In this document: piece by piece, positions 24,169 through 32,437 of the stretch | How the letters are laid out: the number at the start of each line of letters is the position of its first letter | Numbering within the stretch: the first letter of the stretch is position 1 | Assembly: GCA_036336695.1 (NCBI GenBank) | Contig: JAYZFQ010000014.1 | Coordinates: forward strand, 1-64,000 | DNA: 64,000 nucleotides | Reading direction: 5' to 3' | Source: GCA-2729515 sp036336695 | GTDB lineage: Bacteria; Myxococcota_A; UBA9160; SMWR01 | Translations under genes and position numbers: made by a program | The notes under the pieces: generated by a model | Seen by the model: the letters and a program-made list of their open reading frames with translations, nothing else | Told to the model about the DNA's origin: nothing | Database searches by the model: none

Positions 24169-24804
24169 CTAGCGCACCACCTCGACGTCCACGACGCCGA
24201 ACTCCACGCGCAAGCGTTCGAAGAACGCGTGCACGTCCCCGTGCAACTCGTTGATCCGCGTCGCACGCGCCACCCGCGGTGTCGGCACCGCCTTCCCGAG
24301 GGCGCGCGCGAGGGGACCCGTCGGGGCGAACAAGCGCTTGGCGTCGAGTTCATTCCATGCCCGGGTATCTCCCTCCTCGGGCAGGTGATCGCGCAGCGCG
24401 AGTTCCACCCGCGTATCGGAAGTGGGGAGGCGCAGCGCGCGACGGATGGCATCGGGCACGAGGAGATAGCTCTCGATGTGCCGGCGGCCCCAGGTAAAGA
24501 ACTCCAGGCCCGGTTCGTCTACCTCGGCCCCGGGAAGACCTTCGCCGTCGTCCCGGTCCAGTACGCAAAGCCCGCTGCACCCGCCCGAGGCACCACCCAG
24601 GGAGCGGAAGTGTTCAACCGCCCGGGCCGGACGCTTGCCGCCGAGAATGACCGAGGAACGCGAGAGCGCGTTGGCGTGAGCCGGGAGGATGCGCCGGCAC
24701 CAACCGTTCAGGATCCCCCGGTCACCAGCGCCCTCCAGATACAAGACGAATCCACCGCGCCGGCGCGCCGGTCTCGCGGACCGAACCGCATCTCCACCGT
24801 GCAT
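24169..24804 (-). CDS. Stand-alone TOPRIM-like domain protein
   Basis: A 211-residue soluble protein. It has the pattern of the TOPRIM domain of OLD-family nucleases without the ATPase part: a glutamate after the first strand (FVLYLEGAGDRG, E24), an acidic pair in CVLDRDDGE (D83 and D85), and the later HIESYLL (E111). In OLD proteins these residues bind two metal ions for nicking DNA. The rest is basic and helical. GGAG precedes the ATG at 24804; a TTG start at 24825 is possible. Neighbours are an unassigned lipoprotein and a small membrane protein, so no defence context is evident. Confidence 0.55.
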   Translation of the reverse strand: MHGGDAVRSARPARRRGGFVLYLEGAGDRGILNGWCRRILPAHANALSRSSVILGGKRPARAVEHFRSLGGASGGCSGLCVLDRDDGEGLPGAEVDEPGLEFFTWGRRHIESYLLVPDAIRRALRLPTSDTRVELALRDHLPEEGDTRAWNELDAKRLFAPTGPLARALGKAVPTPRVARATRINELHGDVHAFFERLRVEFGVVDVEVVR

Positions 24805-24843
24805 CGTTTCTCCGAACCCGGTCAAATTAGCCCAGCCGCCGTT

Positions 24844-25260
24844 CTACGCTCCAGGCGCCCCGGTGGAAACCGGCACGAGTTGCACGGGAACCGTCCGCTC
24901 GGGATCGCGGAACCAGGAATAGGCCCGCTCCAACCGCCCGTACCGCGCCTGCATCGCGCGGTTGACGGCCCTTCGCACCACCGGGTCCTCGCTCGAAACG
25001 GTGCGGACACTGACGAGACCTTCGTCACGCACCAGGTGGGCCGTGGGGTTGTCGCGAACTCGCTGGAGCCAGCTCGCGTCCGCGCCCGGGGCGCGCACCC
25101 ACGCCTCTCCCCCCAGTTCCACGATCCAGAGGTCCGTTTCGATGGCTCGGCCGTTTCGATCGAATGTGACGAGTTCCGCCACCTCGCCCTCGGGGATCCG
25201 GGCCGCAGCCACAACGACCCCCACGATGGCAACGGCGACGAGCAAGACGAGCGTTCTCAA
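24844..25260 (-). CDS. Small membrane-anchored protein, possible split-barrel (PNPOx-like) fold
   Basis: A 138-residue protein with an N-terminal hydrophobic segment (LVLLVAVAIVGVVVAAA) and a small periplasmic domain. The pattern TFDRNGRAIETDLWIVEL ... AWVRAPGADASWLQ ... NP resembles the PNPOx/DUF2255 split-barrel group, some of which bind flavin or F420. This is a weak resemblance. The TTG start at 25260 is supported by GGAGG about five bases upstream. It is divergent from modA and heads the five-gene minus-strand run that ends with the zinc dehydrogenase. Confidence 0.5.
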   Translation of the reverse strand: MRTLVLLVAVAIVGVVVAAARIPEGEVAELVTFDRNGRAIETDLWIVELGGEAWVRAPGADASWLQRVRDNPTAHLVRDEGLVSVRTVSSEDPVVRRAVNRAMQARYGRLERAYSWFRDPERTVPVQLVPVSTGAPGA

Positions 25261-25380
25261 GGGACCTCCGAATCGGCATCCTATCCTTGCATGGGCTGTG
25301 GCCCAGGGCCATGGCTTTCCGCGTCGAACGCCGGCGCCCCGCACGATTCCCGGCCCCTTCGGGGTTCGCGCCTGCCGATA

Positions 25381-26133
25381 GTGGTAGATTGCACAATCTT
25401 GCGCGCCTGGATCGCCGGAATCCTGCTCCTTTCCGCCCCCGGAGCCCACGGGGCAGAACTCGTCGCCGCGGCGGCGGTCAGCCTGCGCGAACCCCTCAGC
25501 GCGATCGCCCGAGAATTCGAAGCCGAGAATCCGGGCACCACCGTATTCCTCACCTTCGGCGCATCGAGCACGTTGGCCGCCCAGGCCCGGGCGGGAGCCC
25601 CGCTGGACGTGTTCCTCTCCGCGGACCCCTCCCTCGTGGAGCGCCTCGAGACCGAGGGGCTGGCCGCCCCGGCATCCACCCGCGATTTCGCCCGCAACCG
25701 TCTGGTCGTCGTCGCCGCGCCGGAACTCGAGACGCCGCTCGAAGAGCCCACCGACCTGCTTTCCCCCGGTATCCGCCGCATCGCGATGCCCGCGGCGGCC
25801 GTTCCCGTCGGGCGCTACGCGCGCGAGTGGCTCGCCGAGCGCGAGCTACTCGCAGCGATCGAGGAGCGCGTCGTCCAGACCGAGCACGCCCGAGCGACAC
25901 TGGCCGCCGTGTCGGCGGGCAATGCCGACGCCGCAGTGGTCTACGCAACGGACGCGCGAACCACCCGAGGAGCCAAGGTCGCCTTCCCCGTTCCGCGTTC
26001 CGAGCAACCGCCCATCGTCTACACAGCGACGCAACTGACCCAGGCCGACCCGGCGGCGAATGCTTTCCTCGACTTCCTCTCCGGAGACCGCGCACGCCGC
26101 CACCTGGAAGCCGCCGGATTCGAAGCGCCGTGA
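25381..26133 (+). CDS. modA: Molybdate/tungstate ABC transporter substrate-binding protein
   Basis: A periplasmic oxyanion-binding protein of about 250 residues. A signal peptide (LRAWIAGILLLSAPGAHGA) is followed by LVAAAAVSLREPL, FGASSTLAAQ, GAPLDVFLSAD and, late, NADAAVVYATDA, which are the ModA ligand and hinge positions. Sequence alone does not separate molybdate from tungstate binding; the nearby tungsten-type AOR makes tungstate plausible. The start is uncertain: GTG at 25381 or TTG at 25399, neither with a good ribosome-binding site. The modB start overlaps its stop (GTGA). Confidence 0.9.
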   Translation: MVDCTILRAWIAGILLLSAPGAHGAELVAAAAVSLREPLSAIAREFEAENPGTTVFLTFGASSTLAAQARAGAPLDVFLSADPSLVERLETEGLAAPASTRDFARNRLVVVAAPELETPLEEPTDLLSPGIRRIAMPAAAVPVGRYAREWLAERELLAAIEERVVQTEHARATLAAVSAGNADAAVVYATDARTTRGAKVAFPVPRSEQPPIVYTATQLTQADPAANAFLDFLSGDRARRHLEAAGFEAP

Positions 26134-26798
26134 ACGACGCAGACGTCTTCGGAATCGCCGGACTTACCTTGTGGATCGGCGCAATCGCGACGGTTGCGGT
26201 GGTCCCGATCGCTGTCGCGGTCGCCTGGTCTCTCGTGCGACACGACTTTCCGGGCAAGTCGCTCGTGCGGGCGCTCGTCACCTTGCCCATGGTGCTCCCG
26301 CCGGTGGCCGTCGGTCTCGGGCTGCTTTGGCTGCTCGGTCGACGCGGCCCCTTCTCCGCCCTCTGGGAGGCAACCGGAATCGACCTCGTCTTCACCGCCG
26401 GCGCGGCGGCCGTGGCAGCGGCGGTGGTGGGATTCCCGCTTGCCACGCGCGCCTGCGAACAAGCCTTTGCTTCGGTCGACGTGCGTTATGAACAGGTCGC
26501 CCGGTCTCTGGGACTCTCTCCTTCGGCAACCTTCTTCCGGGTGACCTTGCCCCTGGCCAAACGGGGGGTTCTCTACGGCGCCCTGCTCTGTTTCACGCGC
26601 GCGATCGGCGAGTTCGGTGCAACCGCCGTCGTCGCTGGCATCATTCCGGGACGGACGGAAACCCTGGCCCTCGGAATCTGGTCCCGTGTACAGCTCGGCG
26701 AGAACTCGGCGGCGGCCGTGCTCGGGGCCGTATCCTTCGCGCTCGGTCTCGCCGCCATGTGGGCCGGAGAGCGCTGGCTGCGGAGCGATCCCCCGTGA
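26130..26798 (+). CDS. modB: Molybdate/tungstate ABC transporter permease
   Basis: A 222-residue permease with about five membrane helices. The cytoplasmic coupling motif of ModB-type permeases is visible in EQVARSLGLSPSATFFRVTLPLA, and the GEFGATAVVAGIIPG region after it is highly conserved in ModB. It forms the channel for oxyanion import with ModA and ModC. The GTG at 26130 overlaps the modA stop by 4 bases, and its own stop overlaps the modC start in the same way. Confidence 0.93.
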   Translation: MNDADVFGIAGLTLWIGAIATVAVVPIAVAVAWSLVRHDFPGKSLVRALVTLPMVLPPVAVGLGLLWLLGRRGPFSALWEATGIDLVFTAGAAAVAAAVVGFPLATRACEQAFASVDVRYEQVARSLGLSPSATFFRVTLPLAKRGVLYGALLCFTRAIGEFGATAVVAGIIPGRTETLALGIWSRVQLGENSAAAVLGAVSFALGLAAMWAGERWLRSDPP

Positions 26799-27856
26799 GC
26801 GACGCTCCCCACCTCGTTTCCGTGAACCTCCAGCGGGGACGCTTCGAACTCGACGCCACCCTTGCGTGGCCGGAGCGCGTTTCGGTGTTCTTCGGACCGA
26901 GCGGCGCCGGCAAGAGCACGCTCTTCGAAGTCATCCTGGGCCTGCACACCGCCCGGCGTGCCCGGGTGAAGATTGGCGGCACGTGGCTCGAAGACTCCGA
27001 CACCGACCGGCGTCTCCCGACCTGGCGGCGCAGCCTCGGGTGGGTTCCCCAGGAGCCGACGCTGTTTCCCCATCTCGATGTCGAAGCGAACCTGCGCTTC
27101 GCGCGTCCCGACGCCCCGGCCATCGACCAAGCGATCGAAGTGCTCGAACTCGGAGCATTCCTGCGACGCGACGTGCGCGACCTGTCCGGCGGCGAGCGCC
27201 AGCGGGTCGCCATCGGCCGGGCGCTCGGTGCGCGTCCCCGGGCGCTGTTGCTCGACGAACCCCTCGCCTCGCTGGACGTCACCCGCCGCGCCAACGTGCT
27301 TCGCGACCTGATCCGGGTGCGGGATGCCCTCGAAATCCCCATGCTCGTCATCACCCACGATCCGGACGAGGCGATGGTCCTCGGCGAACGCGTTGCGGTG
27401 CTCGAAGCCGGCCGCATCGTGGCAAGCGGGCCGCCGGCCGAGGTGTTGTGGAGCCAGGCGGTGCTTCCGCTCTCCGAGACCCTCGGACTCGAGAACGTGC
27501 TGCGTGGGCGCGCCGCGCCAGGTGCGGCGCACTGCCTCGTCACCACCGGCGGGGTGCGGCTCGCACTTCCCTTTCCCAGCAGTGCCGGCGAGGCGATGAG
27601 CCTGGGAATCCGCGCCGAAGACATCCTCCTGTCGGTCGACCCGCCGGGCCGGGTCTCGGCGCGCAACGTGCTCCCCGCCCGGGTGATCCGGTGCGAGCCC
27701 GACGGGGACGACGCATTCGTCCATCTCGCGCTCGAGCCGGGGGACGAGCGGCTCGTCGCCAAGATCACGACCGCCGCGGTCCACAAGCTCGAGCTCCAGT
27801 CAGGACTCCGGGTCTACGCGCTCATCAAGGCCCAGGCCGTGCGGCGCCTGGCCTAG
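26795..27856 (+). CDS. modC: Molybdate/tungstate ABC transporter ATP-binding protein
   Basis: A 353-residue ATPase. Walker A is GPSGAGKST, the signature LSGGERQRVAIGRAL, Walker B ALLLDEP and the H-loop VITHDPDEA. The C-terminal third (about 285-353, ARNVLPARVIRCEPDGDDAF) is the TOBE/Mop domain that binds oxyanion and gives feedback inhibition in ModC. The GTG start at 26795 overlaps the modB stop (GTGA). The gene ends 13 bases from the convergent kinase gene. Confidence 0.93.
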   Translation: MSDAPHLVSVNLQRGRFELDATLAWPERVSVFFGPSGAGKSTLFEVILGLHTARRARVKIGGTWLEDSDTDRRLPTWRRSLGWVPQEPTLFPHLDVEANLRFARPDAPAIDQAIEVLELGAFLRRDVRDLSGGERQRVAIGRALGARPRALLLDEPLASLDVTRRANVLRDLIRVRDALEIPMLVITHDPDEAMVLGERVAVLEAGRIVASGPPAEVLWSQAVLPLSETLGLENVLRGRAAPGAAHCLVTTGGVRLALPFPSSAGEAMSLGIRAEDILLSVDPPGRVSARNVLPARVIRCEPDGDDAFVHLALEPGDERLVAKITTAAVHKLELQSGLRVYALIKAQAVRRLA

Positions 27857-27869
27857 CCCATCAGGTCTC

Positions 27870-29198
27870 TCAGCGGAAGCGTCCGGCGCGCGCTTCGCGC
27901 CGCGCGCACCAGGGGCAGAAGCGGAAGTAGCCGTGGTGTGTACCCCAGCGGCACTTCGGGCACCGGTCGGGGAGACCCGGACGCGTCCAGGGACGGCGCG
28001 GCTTCCACTTGCAGAGGGGGCAGTAGCTCATGAAGGGGCGCAGCTGCCCTTCGCAGCCCCGGCGGCCACAGCGACGCTCTGCATGGCGGTCTCGGGGCGG
28101 GCGCCGGCCGTTGGCCTGAAAACGTCCCGCATAACACCAGGGGCAGTAACTCCACTCGGGCCGGACCCCTTTTTCACACTCCGGACACACGAGCGGCGCG
28201 CGAGAGATCTCGCGAAAGGAATTGTCCTTCGATCCGCACCAGGGGCAGCAGCGCATCGCCTCGCTGATGGGTCCATCGCACCGGCGACAAGAGAACCGGA
28301 GCGCCAGGTCCTTGCCGTGAATCCGGCGAAATGCGGCGGCTTGCACCGCCAGGGACGAGGGCACCGCGGTCCGACTGAGCGACCGGCGCCGCGCGCGCGG
28401 TCTGGCCGGCGGGCGCTTCGCCCGCTCGAGGGCGCGCTCGAACGCCCTGTAGAAGGCGGGCGCGTCGGGATAGCGCCGGCGAGGATCGAACTGGGCCGCC
28501 TTTCTCAATACCGGACGAACGGGGGCAGGCACCTTCTCTTCGAAGCGTTCGTGGCCGGGGAACGGCCATTCGAAGGGCCACGTCGGAAGCTTCCCGGTCA
28601 ACAGCTCGTAGGCAATGAGCCCGAGAGAGAAGACATCCGACGCGAGTCGCGCCCGACCGTAGGCCTGCTCCGGCGCCATGTAGCCCAGCGTCCCGGCGTC
28701 CGTGTAGGTTTTCGTCATCTTCGCCGCAACGCGTGACGCGCCGAAGTCGGAGAGTGCAGCGCGCCCATCTTCGAAGATCAGGATGTTGTCGGGCTTGACG
28801 TCGCGGTGGATCACCCGACGTTCGTGGGCGTGAGCCAACCCGGCTGCAACCTGTCGCACGACTTCGAGTGCGACCTTTCCCGAGCGCTTCGCGCCCGCGT
28901 AGCGGGTCAGCTGGGTCCGCGCGAGCTCGATCGCCATCACGAAGCGGCCGTCGATCCAATCTGCGTTGCGCACCGAGACGATTCCGGGGTGGTCGAGACG
29001 GCTCGCGATCCGGGCCTCTCGTTCGACGACCTTGCGGCCCCATTCCTCGACGGCGTCGGGGAAGGTGACCTTCAACGCGACTCCGGCATCCTCGACGGTG
29101 TCTCGGGCCTTCCAGACTTCGGCGTAGCCCCCCCGGCCGATTCGCCGGTCGAGCCGGTACTTTCCGAGCCGAGAGCCTCTCCGCAGAACCACCGCCAT
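27870..29198 (-). CDS. Serine/threonine protein kinase with four C-terminal zinc ribbons
   Basis: A 442-residue cytosolic protein with no membrane segment. Residues 13-260 are an intact Hanks-type kinase: glycine loop GRGGYAEV (21-28), K43, HRDVKPDN (131-138), DFG (151-153) and APE (175-177). After a basic linker (260-280) come four Cys4 ribbons: 304/307 with 318/321, 338/341 with 352/355, 377/382 with 393/396, and 413/416 with 428/431. Most of the second knuckles read CPWC or CPLC. Each resembles a rubredoxin-like zinc knuckle, possibly for protein or nucleic-acid binding. It lies alone between ModABC and MoeA, convergent to modC. The ribbon array on a kinase is unusual. Confidence 0.87.
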   Translation of the reverse strand: MAVVLRRGSRLGKYRLDRRIGRGGYAEVWKARDTVEDAGVALKVTFPDAVEEWGRKVVEREARIASRLDHPGIVSVRNADWIDGRFVMAIELARTQLTRYAGAKRSGKVALEVVRQVAAGLAHAHERRVIHRDVKPDNILIFEDGRAALSDFGASRVAAKMTKTYTDAGTLGYMAPEQAYGRARLASDVFSLGLIAYELLTGKLPTWPFEWPFPGHERFEEKVPAPVRPVLRKAAQFDPRRRYPDAPAFYRAFERALERAKRPPARPRARRRSLSRTAVPSSLAVQAAAFRRIHGKDLALRFSCRRCDGPISEAMRCCPWCGSKDNSFREISRAPLVCPECEKGVRPEWSYCPWCYAGRFQANGRRPPRDRHAERRCGRRGCEGQLRPFMSYCPLCKWKPRRPWTRPGLPDRCPKCRWGTHHGYFRFCPWCARREARAGRFR

Positions 29199-29242
29199 TG
29201 CGCCCCACCATACCCCGAATCGGGGCGGCGGAAGCGAGCCTC

Positions 29243-31135
29243 TCAGCCGTCCGACGAAAAACCGCGCGCCTCGAGGTGATGCCGGACCGCCGTCCCGTTC
29301 GCGAGTACCCGCCGCAGGGCGAGAACCCCGGGAGTGTCCCAGCGGCCGACGGGGACGGCAAAGTCGTAACGCTCGGCGCGCAGGGGACGGAAGTGGAGCC
29401 CCTTTTCCTTCGCGACCGTCTCGATCGTCACGCCCCAGTCCGCCCGACCCTGGGCCACCGCGGCCGCCACGGCGAAGTGGGAACGCGGCTCGTAGGCATA
29501 GCCGGGCGGACGGCGGTCCCCGAGGAGCTGGTCGACCAGGATCCTCGTGCCGCTGCCCCGGTTGCGGTTCACCATGCGGAGCGCCGGGTCGTCGAGCAGG
29601 GCGGGGGTTTCCCGCATCTCGTCGGGGCGGGTCGCGACGCCCTGGACCCGCGCATAACCGGGCAGGAGCCTCAGGGAGTCATCGAGAAAGGTCTCGTTGT
29701 AGCGGTCTGTGGCGGGGTCCAACAGGTGCAATGGGGCGGCGTCGCATTCGCCCCGACGGGCAGCCGCCAGTCCGCCCTGGCTCCCGACCGACAGGATCTT
29801 GACCCGCAAGCCTTCGGCGGCGAGCGCTCCGGCGATGACGTCGAGGCCCACGCAATGACTGCCCACGACCACCAGGTCCGCGGGCTCGAGGTTCCGACCC
29901 ACCAGGGTCACTTCGACCGGGGTGTCGGGATCCACGAGTTCCGTGTTTCGGTCGACCCGGACGAAGCCGTCGGCCCGGCTGAAGGCCGTGACGCTGCCGC
30001 TGCCCTTGCCCATCGGCCACGCAGAAAGTGCGCCCGAGGTGTCTCGGACGAGACCCACCAGGAGATACTCGAGCCGGCCACGTTCCGAAACGATCTTCTG
30101 CGCCAGCCTGGCGTCGACACGCTGGCGCGCATGGCGCGGAGCGCCCCCCATTTCGCGGAGCACGGGCGCCACGAACTCGTGGAAAGTAAACACCGCCGAA
30201 GTCGGAAACCCCGGCAGAATCACCACGGGCTGGCGCCCGCGGGCCGCCAGGCAGATCGGCTTGCCCGGCTTGAGTGCGACACCGTGGACGACGATTCCGG
30301 GTTCGAGCGCCGCAACCACGCGGGCATTCAGATCGCCCTCGCCCTTCGACGTGCCCCCCGACAACAGCACCAGGTCTGCCGTCGCCAGGGCCGCTTCCAA
30401 CGCCGCGCGCAGCTCGGTCTCGTCGTCGCGGAAGGCCCCCATGAACCGCGGCTCGCCGCCCAGTTCGACGACCGCATCGGCCAGGATGCGGCCGTTGCTG
30501 TCGAACACCAGACCCGGGCGCATCGTTTCGCCCGGCTGGGCGATTTCGTCTCCGGTCGAGAGAATGGCGACCACCGGCCGCCGAAACACATCCACGCGCT
30601 CTCGCCCGATCGCAGCAAGCACACCCGTCTCGCGGGACGTGAGCCGGGTCCCGGCAAAAAGCACGGTCTCGCCACTGCCGATATCCGTGCCGGCGAACGA
30701 AAGCGCGGCGCCCGGCACTCGGGCGCGGCGAACGATCACCTCCCCCGCATCGAGTTCGGTGAACTCCACTGGAACCACGCAATCAGCGCCGCGCGGCAGC
30801 ATCCCGCCCGTGGCGATCGGCGTCGCGGTGCCCGCGAGCACCTCGATCGCCGGCGCCACACCCGTGGGAATCGACTCGGCGTTGAGCTTGAGCCGAACGG
30901 GCGTCTCCTCTTCGGCGCCGAAGGTGTCCACCGCACGAACCGCGAAGCCGTCCATATTCGAGCGATCGAAACCGGGCACATCGACGTCCGCACGCACATC
31001 GGCCGCGAGCACACGCCCGAGCGCGGCATCGACGGTCACGGTCTCTGTGCGACAGGGACCTGCATCGATGACGGCGCGCCAGCGTTCCTCGGCTTCGTCC
31101 CGATCGAGAATCTCCAGGAACTGCTGCTGTTTCAC
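29243..31135 (-). CDS. MoeA-type molybdopterin molybdenumtransferase fused to a binding-protein-like domain
   Basis: A 630-residue fusion. Residues about 1-405 are MoeA: FDRSNMDGFAVRA, MLPRGADCVVPVE, LSTGDEI, LLSGGTSKGEGD and LPGFPTSAVFTF. Residues about 420-630 are a PBP-like domain: VVVGSHCVGLDVIAG, NRNRGSGTRILVD, and a closing RADWGVTIE ... GVLALRRVL, related to the ligand domain of LysR regulators and ModE-like sensors. MoeA inserts molybdenum or tungsten into adenylated pterin; the extra domain probably senses or delivers oxyanion or cofactor. The GTG start at 31135 overlaps the upstream moeA stop (GTGA). Similar fusions are known in archaea and anaerobes. Confidence 0.9.
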   Translation of the reverse strand: MKQQQFLEILDRDEAEERWRAVIDAGPCRTETVTVDAALGRVLAADVRADVDVPGFDRSNMDGFAVRAVDTFGAEEETPVRLKLNAESIPTGVAPAIEVLAGTATPIATGGMLPRGADCVVPVEFTELDAGEVIVRRARVPGAALSFAGTDIGSGETVLFAGTRLTSRETGVLAAIGRERVDVFRRPVVAILSTGDEIAQPGETMRPGLVFDSNGRILADAVVELGGEPRFMGAFRDDETELRAALEAALATADLVLLSGGTSKGEGDLNARVVAALEPGIVVHGVALKPGKPICLAARGRQPVVILPGFPTSAVFTFHEFVAPVLREMGGAPRHARQRVDARLAQKIVSERGRLEYLLVGLVRDTSGALSAWPMGKGSGSVTAFSRADGFVRVDRNTELVDPDTPVEVTLVGRNLEPADLVVVGSHCVGLDVIAGALAAEGLRVKILSVGSQGGLAAARRGECDAAPLHLLDPATDRYNETFLDDSLRLLPGYARVQGVATRPDEMRETPALLDDPALRMVNRNRGSGTRILVDQLLGDRRPPGYAYEPRSHFAVAAAVAQGRADWGVTIETVAKEKGLHFRPLRAERYDFAVPVGRWDTPGVLALRRVLANGTAVRHHLEARGFSSDG

Positions 31136-32373
31136 GCCGGCGCCTCCGCGTCGTAAAGCAGCACCTCTACCTCCGCGCCCTCGGCCATGCCCTCGAGCCC
31201 CCGGGGCACGATCACGCACCCGGCGGCCCGCACGGTCGAAGAGAGGATCGAAGCCCCCGAGGTGGCAATGGGAGTGACGCTTCCGGCCTCGACAGCCACG
31301 CGCACGTAGTCCGTGCGCCCGACTTCGGAGGCAATCTTTCTGGCGAGCGGGAGGCGCACGGTGCGATGCGGCCACGCGCGAGAACGCCCGCCGAGCGCGC
31401 GAAGCGTCGGACCCGCGAAGAACTCGTAGGCGCACAGACAACTGACCGGGTTTCCGGGCAACAGGAAGACAAACGCGTCGGAACGCTGCTCGCCGCGCGG
31501 CAGGGTCCCGACCCCCGCCGGGCTCGAGGGCCGCATCGACACGCCGTGGAAGTGCAGTTCGCCCAGTTCGGCAACGAGCCGCGGCGCGTGGTCCTCGGTC
31601 CCGACCGAACTTCCCCCGGAGACCAGCACGACGTCTGCATCTCCCGCAGACAACGCTTCACGGACCCGATCGGGCTCGTCGGGCAGGATTTCGAAAGGCA
31701 ACACCTCGGCGCCGTCGCGCTCCAGGAGGCCGCGCAGCACCACCGAATTGCTGTCTACGATCTTGACCCCTTCCGGAAGGCTGCCCGCCGGCAACAGTTC
31801 GTCGCCCGTCACGACGAGGCGAACCCGGGGGCGGCGAACACATTGCGGCTGCGCGACTCCGATCGATGCCAGCAACCCCACGTCCTGGGGCCGAAGCCGG
31901 CGGCCGGCCTCGAGAACGCGATCCCCGCGGCGGATGTCCTCCCCCACGTCCCCCACGTTGCGACCCGGGGCCACCGGCTCCGAGATCGCGACACGCGCAC
32001 CGCTCTCCTCGCATACCTCGGCCTTGACCACGGCATCGGCGCCCGCGGGAAGCGGCGCACCCGTCATCACGCGCACGGCGCGGCCCTCGGAAACACGCCC
32101 TTCGAAAGCGCGGCCCGGAAGCGTTTCCCCGAAGAGTTCGAGTTCGATCGGCTCATAGGCCGAGGCGCCGAAGGTTTCCTCTCCCCGCACGGCGTAGCCA
32201 TCCATGGCCACGCGGCGGAACCCCGGCACCGAACAAGCCGCATCGACCGGCTCGGCGAGCACCCGCCCCGCGCTTTCCAGCAGCGGGACCCGCTCCGGGG
32301 CCAAGCGGCGGGCATGCGCGACGAGGAACCCTTCGACCTCTTCCACGTCCGCCCGTCGGGCGAAGCCTTTCAT
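31132..32373 (-). CDS. moeA: Molybdopterin molybdenumtransferase (second MoeA)
   Basis: A 413-residue single MoeA. Conserved segments are GFRRVAMDGYAVRG, RVMTGAPLPAGADAVV, GEDIRRGDRVLEAG, LVVTGDELLPAG, LVSGGSSVGTEDH and LLPGNPVSCLCAYEFF. It catalyses metal insertion into molybdopterin-AMP. Having a plain MoeA next to a fused MoeA, with an AOR upstream, suggests one paralogue for molybdenum and one for tungsten; this is inference. ATG at 32373 is the first good start after the AOR stop (64 bases upstream). Its stop overlaps the fused moeA start. Confidence 0.92.
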   Translation of the reverse strand: MKGFARRADVEEVEGFLVAHARRLAPERVPLLESAGRVLAEPVDAACSVPGFRRVAMDGYAVRGEETFGASAYEPIELELFGETLPGRAFEGRVSEGRAVRVMTGAPLPAGADAVVKAEVCEESGARVAISEPVAPGRNVGDVGEDIRRGDRVLEAGRRLRPQDVGLLASIGVAQPQCVRRPRVRLVVTGDELLPAGSLPEGVKIVDSNSVVLRGLLERDGAEVLPFEILPDEPDRVREALSAGDADVVLVSGGSSVGTEDHAPRLVAELGELHFHGVSMRPSSPAGVGTLPRGEQRSDAFVFLLPGNPVSCLCAYEFFAGPTLRALGGRSRAWPHRTVRLPLARKIASEVGRTDYVRVAVEAGSVTPIATSGASILSSTVRAAGCVIVPRGLEGMAEGAEVEVLLYDAEAPA

Positions 32374-32437
32374 TCGGACATCGCGCAAACGGCTTTCTCC
32401 AGAACGCGAAGACCGGCGGCGCGATGGCGTCAGAAAC

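Noticed and set aside
24169..25260. A defence system built on the TOPRIM-like gene
   Set aside because: Neighbours are a lipoprotein, a small membrane protein and metabolic genes; no ATPase, helicase or other defence component is present.
22912..25380. Long plus-strand open frame continuous with modA
   Set aside because: The part before about 25381 is antisense to five minus-strand genes and lacks motifs; only the ModA part with its signal peptide is convincing.
25261..25380. Molybdenum-cofactor riboswitch or ModE operator upstream of modA
   Set aside because: The region has small GC hairpins (for example CCCC-TTC-GGGG at 25355-25365) but I cannot match it to the Moco RNA consensus or to the TAT-rich ModE site.
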